A program made the position numbers and the translations under genes. Source: Hyphomicrobiales bacterium (GTDB taxonomy: Bacteria > Pseudomonadota > Alphaproteobacteria > Rhizobiales > Aestuariivirgaceae). From it: a stretch of 9,480 nucleotides of DNA. The notes under the pieces were generated by a model. It was not told the origin of the DNA. It did not search any database and saw only the letters and a program-made list of their open reading frames with translations. How positions within the stretch are numbered: the first letter of the stretch is position 1; each line of letters opens with the position of its first letter. The DNA lies in contig JAAURV010000098.1 of NCBI GenBank assembly GCA_012032065.1, positions 1-9,480 on the forward strand. Reading direction: 5' to 3'. Of this stretch, positions 7,064 through 9,480 are shown in pieces.

Positions 7064-7798
7064 ATGCTGCGATTGCTGGGTTGGATATTCACTGCCGGTT
7101 TCATGATCTTCCTCGGCCTTGCCGGGGCCTTCGTCTACGTGGTCTGGGATGTGTCGAAGGGCTTGCCCGACACCAAGCAGCTCGCCTCCTACGAACCTCC
7201 GGTGATGACCCGCATCCACGCCTCCGACGGGTCGCTGCTCGCCGAATACGCCTCCGAGCGCCGGCTCTTCGTGCCGATCGTCGCCGTCCCCAGGAAACTC
7301 ATCGAGGCCTATATCTCGGCGGAAGACAAGACGTTTTATCAGCATGCGGGGCTCGACTGGCGCGGCATCGCGGCCGCGGGAATCCGCTATGTCAATGTGA
7401 AACTGACGGGCAAGGGCGACATCGTTGGCGCGTCCACCATCACCCAGCAGGTGGCCAAGAACTTCCTGCTCTCGAACGAACGCACCCTCGAGCGCAAGCT
7501 CCGCGAAGCCATCATCGTGCAGCGAATTGAAACCGCCTTCAACAAGGACCAGATTCTCGAACTCTATCTCAACGAGATATATCTGGGGCTGAACTCATAT
7601 GGCGTCGCCGCGGCGTCGCTCAATTATTTCGGCAAGTCGCTGAACGATCTGACGCTGGAAGAAGTGGCGTATCTCGCGGCACTTCCAAAGGCCCAAACAA
7701 CTACAATCCGTTCAAGCACAAGACCCGCGCGGTCGAGCGCCGCAACTGGGTGCTCGAGCAGATGTACGACAACGGCTACATCACCGAGCAGGAGATGA
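7064..7798 (+). CDS. mrcA: PBP1A fragment 1: membrane anchor and glycosyltransferase domain
   Basis: As written this frame gives 244 residues, of which the first 210 are genuine. Residues 5-28 are the N-terminal membrane helix (LGWIFTAGFMIFLGLAGAFV). The GT51 domain shows motif 1 AEDKTFYQHAGLDW with catalytic Glu87, motif 2 GASTITQQVAKNFLL (122-136), motif 3 RKLREAIIVQRIE (144-156) and motif 4 KDQILELYLNEIYLGLNSYG with the second catalytic Glu171. After LPKA at 7691-7693 the frame slips: the expected PNNYNPF reads as QTTTIRS, and the remaining residues to 7798 are out of frame and meaningless. Confidence 0.8.
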   Translation: MLRLLGWIFTAGFMIFLGLAGAFVYVVWDVSKGLPDTKQLASYEPPVMTRIHASDGSLLAEYASERRLFVPIVAVPRKLIEAYISAEDKTFYQHAGLDWRGIAAAGIRYVNVKLTGKGDIVGASTITQQVAKNFLLSNERTLERKLREAIIVQRIETAFNKDQILELYLNEIYLGLNSYGVAAASLNYFGKSLNDLTLEEVAYLAALPKAQTTTIRSSTRPARSSAATGCSSRCTTTATSPSRR

Positions 7799-9480
7799 CG
7801 GTCGCGAAGGACAAGCCGCTGCAGGTGAACCCGCGGCCCTTCGGCGCGCAGCTTTTCGCGGCCGAGTCTTTCGCGGAAGAAGTGCGGCGCGAGCTCGCCG
7901 CACTTTATGGAAAAGACAAGCTCGAGTCGGGCGGGCTTTCGGTGCGAACCACCCTCGATCCCAAGCTTCAGATTTACGCGCGCCGCGAACTGGCGCGGGG
8001 GTTGATCACCTTCGATCGCAAGCGCGGCTATCGCGGGCCGATCCGTCAGGCGTCCATCGGAGGCGACTGGGGATTGGAGATCGCCAAGGACAAGGTGCCA
8101 GCCGACGTCGCGCCGTGGCGGCTGGGTGTGGTGCTGGAAGTCAGCGAAACTGATGCCAAGGTCGGCTTGCAGCCCAAGACGCTGGCCGGCGGCGAAGTCG
8201 ACAAGACTCGCGAAGTGGCAACGATCCCGTTCGATCTGCTGAAGTGGGCGCGGAAATATGTCGACGGCACGAAGCTCGGCAAGGAGATCAAGGCGCCGTC
8301 CGATGTGCTGGCGCCGGGCGATGTCGTCTATGTCGCGCCGCAGAGCGCAACGCAGTGGCATCTCATGCAGATGCCGGATATCGAAGGCGCTCTGGTGGCC
8401 ATGGACCCGCACACCGGCCGCGTACTGGCGCTGGTGGGCGGCTTTTCTTACGGCAGCAGTCAGTTCAACCGCGCGGTTCAGGCCATGCGGCAGCCGGGCT
8501 CGTCCTTCAAGCCCATCGTTTATGCGGCGGCTCTGGACAATGGCTATTCGCCGTCCTCGGTCGTGCTCGACGCGCCGGTCGAGTTCAAGATGCCGAATGG
8601 GAAGATCTGGCGGCCGGAAAACTATCAGAAAAATTCTATGGGCCATCGACGCTGCGGCGCGGCATCGAGCAATCGCGCAACGTGATGACGGTCAGGCTGG
8701 CCGACGATCTCGGCATGACCAAGATCGCCGATCTGGCGCAGCGCCTCGGCATCTACGAGAAGATGCCGCATCAATTGGCGATGGCGCTGGGAGCCGGCGA
8801 GACGTCGCTGCTCAAGATGGTGACCGCTTACTCGATCATCGCCAACGGCGGAAAGAAAGTGGACGCAACGCTGGTCGACCGCGTGCAGGACCGTTATGGG
8901 CGCACGGTCTTCACGCATGACAAGCGTGACTGCACCGTGTGCCGCTCGGACACTTACAAGCCGGGCGATGTCGAGCCCGAGCTTCTCGATGTCCGCGATC
9001 AGGTGATGAACCCCTACACCGCCTATCAGATCACTTCGATGATGGAGGGTGTCGTCGAGCGCGGCACGGGGCGGCGCGCCAAGAATCTCGGCAAGCCGAT
9101 TGCCGGAAAGACCGGCACGTCGAACGACGAGAAGGATGCGTGGTTCATCGGCTTCACGCCCGACCTGACAGTGGGCGTCTATGTCGGTTACGACAACCCG
9201 AAGCCCATGGGCAAGAACCGCACCGGCGGCGAATTGGCGGCTCCCATCGTTGCAAGCTTCATGAAGCTGGCGCTGCGCGAGAAGCCTGCGACGCCATTCC
9301 GCGTACCGCGCGCCATCGAACTGATGCCGATCGACGTCAAGACCGGCAAACGCGCGATCTTCGGCGAGGAGGGCGTCATTCTCGAAGCTTTCAAGCCCGG
9401 CGACGAGCGCCCGAGGCAACCAAGGTGATCGGCGGGAGCATGACCGCAGCCGCCCAGCCCGGCGTTCAGCTGCAGCCTGC
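7064..9480 (+). CDS. mrcA: Penicillin-binding protein 1A, bifunctional; whole gene, three frameshifts, runs off right edge
   Basis: Class A PBPs polymerise glycan strands (GT51 glycosyltransferase) and cross-link stem peptides (DD-transpeptidase) at the outer face of the inner membrane. If one base is restored at each of three sites (7692-7694, 8629-8633, 9410-9412), the frame is open for about 806 codons to the window end, close to full family length. Order in the restored protein: membrane anchor (about 5-28), GT51 (about 55-225), OB-like insert (about 320-430), then transpeptidase with SSFK (Ser480), SRN (538-540) and KTG (683-685). All catalytic motifs survive, which argues against decay. 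The ATG at 7064 puts the membrane anchor at the very N-terminus, as usual. The ribosome site is weak (GAGACGGG about 12 bases upstream). It is divergent from the catalase-like gene. As deposited it would be called as fragments; each is listed below. Confidence 0.9.
7750..8685 (+). CDS. mrcA: PBP1A fragment 2: linker, OB-like domain and SxxK active site
   Basis: The first start codon in this frame is a GTG at 7750, but true coding in it begins at about 7694 with NNYNPFKHKTRAVERRNW. It holds the linker, the OB-like domain (VAPWRLGVVLEVSETDAKVG, then LAPGDVVYVAP) and the start of the transpeptidase domain: IEGALVAMDPHTGRVLALVG and QPGSSFKPIVYAAALDNGY, with the acyl-acceptor Ser codon at 8500-8502. 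After RPENYQK at about 8628 the frame slips in a run of five A bases. The residues from there to 8685 are out of frame. This is not a separate gene. Confidence 0.75.
   Translation: MLEQMYDNGYITEQEMTVAKDKPLQVNPRPFGAQLFAAESFAEEVRRELAALYGKDKLESGGLSVRTTLDPKLQIYARRELARGLITFDRKRGYRGPIRQASIGGDWGLEIAKDKVPADVAPWRLGVVLEVSETDAKVGLQPKTLAGGEVDKTREVATIPFDLLKWARKYVDGTKLGKEIKAPSDVLAPGDVVYVAPQSATQWHLMQMPDIEGALVAMDPHTGRVLALVGGFSYGSSQFNRAVQAMRQPGSSFKPIVYAAALDNGYSPSSVVLDAPVEFKMPNGKIWRPENYQKNSMGHRRCGAASSNRAT
8244..9428 (+). CDS. mrcA: PBP1A fragment 3: SxN and KTG part of the transpeptidase
   Basis: The open frame starts at 8244, but only bases from about 8633 to 9412 are genuine; the earlier part is an out-of-frame reading of fragment 2. 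Genuine sequence begins KFYGPSTLRRGIEQSRN, with SRN at 8673-8681, then VMTVRLADDLGM. It continues through EKMPHQLAMALGAGETSLLK to IAGKTGTSNDEKDAWFIGFT with KTG at 9108-9116, and VGVYVGYDNPKPMG. A CxxC pair occurs in DKRDCTVC. The stop at 9426-9428 is due to a third slip at 9410-9412: in the shifted frame the protein continues EATKVIGGSMTAAAQPGVQL to the window edge. Confidence 0.75.
   Translation: MGAEICRRHEARQGDQGAVRCAGAGRCRLCRAAERNAVASHADAGYRRRSGGHGPAHRPRTGAGGRLFLRQQSVQPRGSGHAAAGLVLQAHRLCGGSGQWLFAVLGRARRAGRVQDAEWEDLAAGKLSEKFYGPSTLRRGIEQSRNVMTVRLADDLGMTKIADLAQRLGIYEKMPHQLAMALGAGETSLLKMVTAYSIIANGGKKVDATLVDRVQDRYGRTVFTHDKRDCTVCRSDTYKPGDVEPELLDVRDQVMNPYTAYQITSMMEGVVERGTGRRAKNLGKPIAGKTGTSNDEKDAWFIGFTPDLTVGVYVGYDNPKPMGKNRTGGELAAPIVASFMKLALREKPATPFRVPRAIELMPIDVKTGKRAIFGEEGVILEAFKPGDERPRQPR

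Noticed and set aside
8626..8637. Programmed ribosomal frameshifting at the A run in PBP1A
   Set aside because: Three separate slips in one gene, with two at C runs that are not slippery sites, make sequence error simpler. I know of no programmed shift in this family.
7624..8646. Minus-strand open frame of 340 codons
   Set aside because: It is opposite the PBP1A transpeptidase and OB-like regions and has no family motif; a reverse shadow.
7064..9480. PBP1A as a true pseudogene
   Set aside because: All active-site motifs and surrounding residues are kept, and only single bases are missing. A decayed gene would normally show substitutions and larger losses too.

Overview
The window looks like core chromosome of a GC-rich alphaproteobacterium, most likely of the order Hyphomicrobiales (Rhizobiales). 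The evidence is the alphaproteobacterial RNase E N-terminus with an acidic insert in its S1 domain, the CTTGAC-type promoter-like sites, and PBP1A and Aat proteins of alphaproteobacterial type. I see no transposase, integrase, phage gene, CRISPR array, tRNA or rRNA. Genus cannot be fixed from the sequence alone.

Layout. (1) Bases 1-684, minus strand: 5' part of rne (RNase E), running off the left edge. (2) 685-1213: a 529-base divergent intergenic region with leader-like inverted repeats and a 14-base direct repeat. (3) 1214-2524, plus: AMIN/amidase_3 cell-wall amidase (amiC-like). (4) 2625-5587, plus: a tight unit aroQ - accB - accC - aat, with 3-base gaps and then a 1-base stop/start overlap. 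It joins dehydroquinate dehydratase, the two acetyl-CoA carboxylase biotin subunits and the N-degron transferase. (5) 5767-6903, minus: a catalase-superfamily protein of the small y4iL-like type. (6) 7064 to beyond 9480, plus: class A penicillin-binding protein 1A (mrcA/ponA), broken into pieces by three single-base losses.

The amidase and PBP1A both act on peptidoglycan. As I recall, rne, amiC, mrcA and prfB sit next to each other in many Rhizobiales. Here the aroQ-accBC-aat unit and the catalase-like gene lie between amiC and mrcA, which suggests a rearranged gene order.

The most important quality point is that mrcA (three sites) and probably rne (one site) carry single-base deletions, mostly in short homopolymers. 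Restoring one base at each mrcA site gives uninterrupted, family-typical protein. This looks more like sequencing or assembly error than gene decay. I did not find a convincing undescribed system. The least-characterised gene is the catalase-like protein, and the least-explained non-coding part is the rne/amiC intergenic region.
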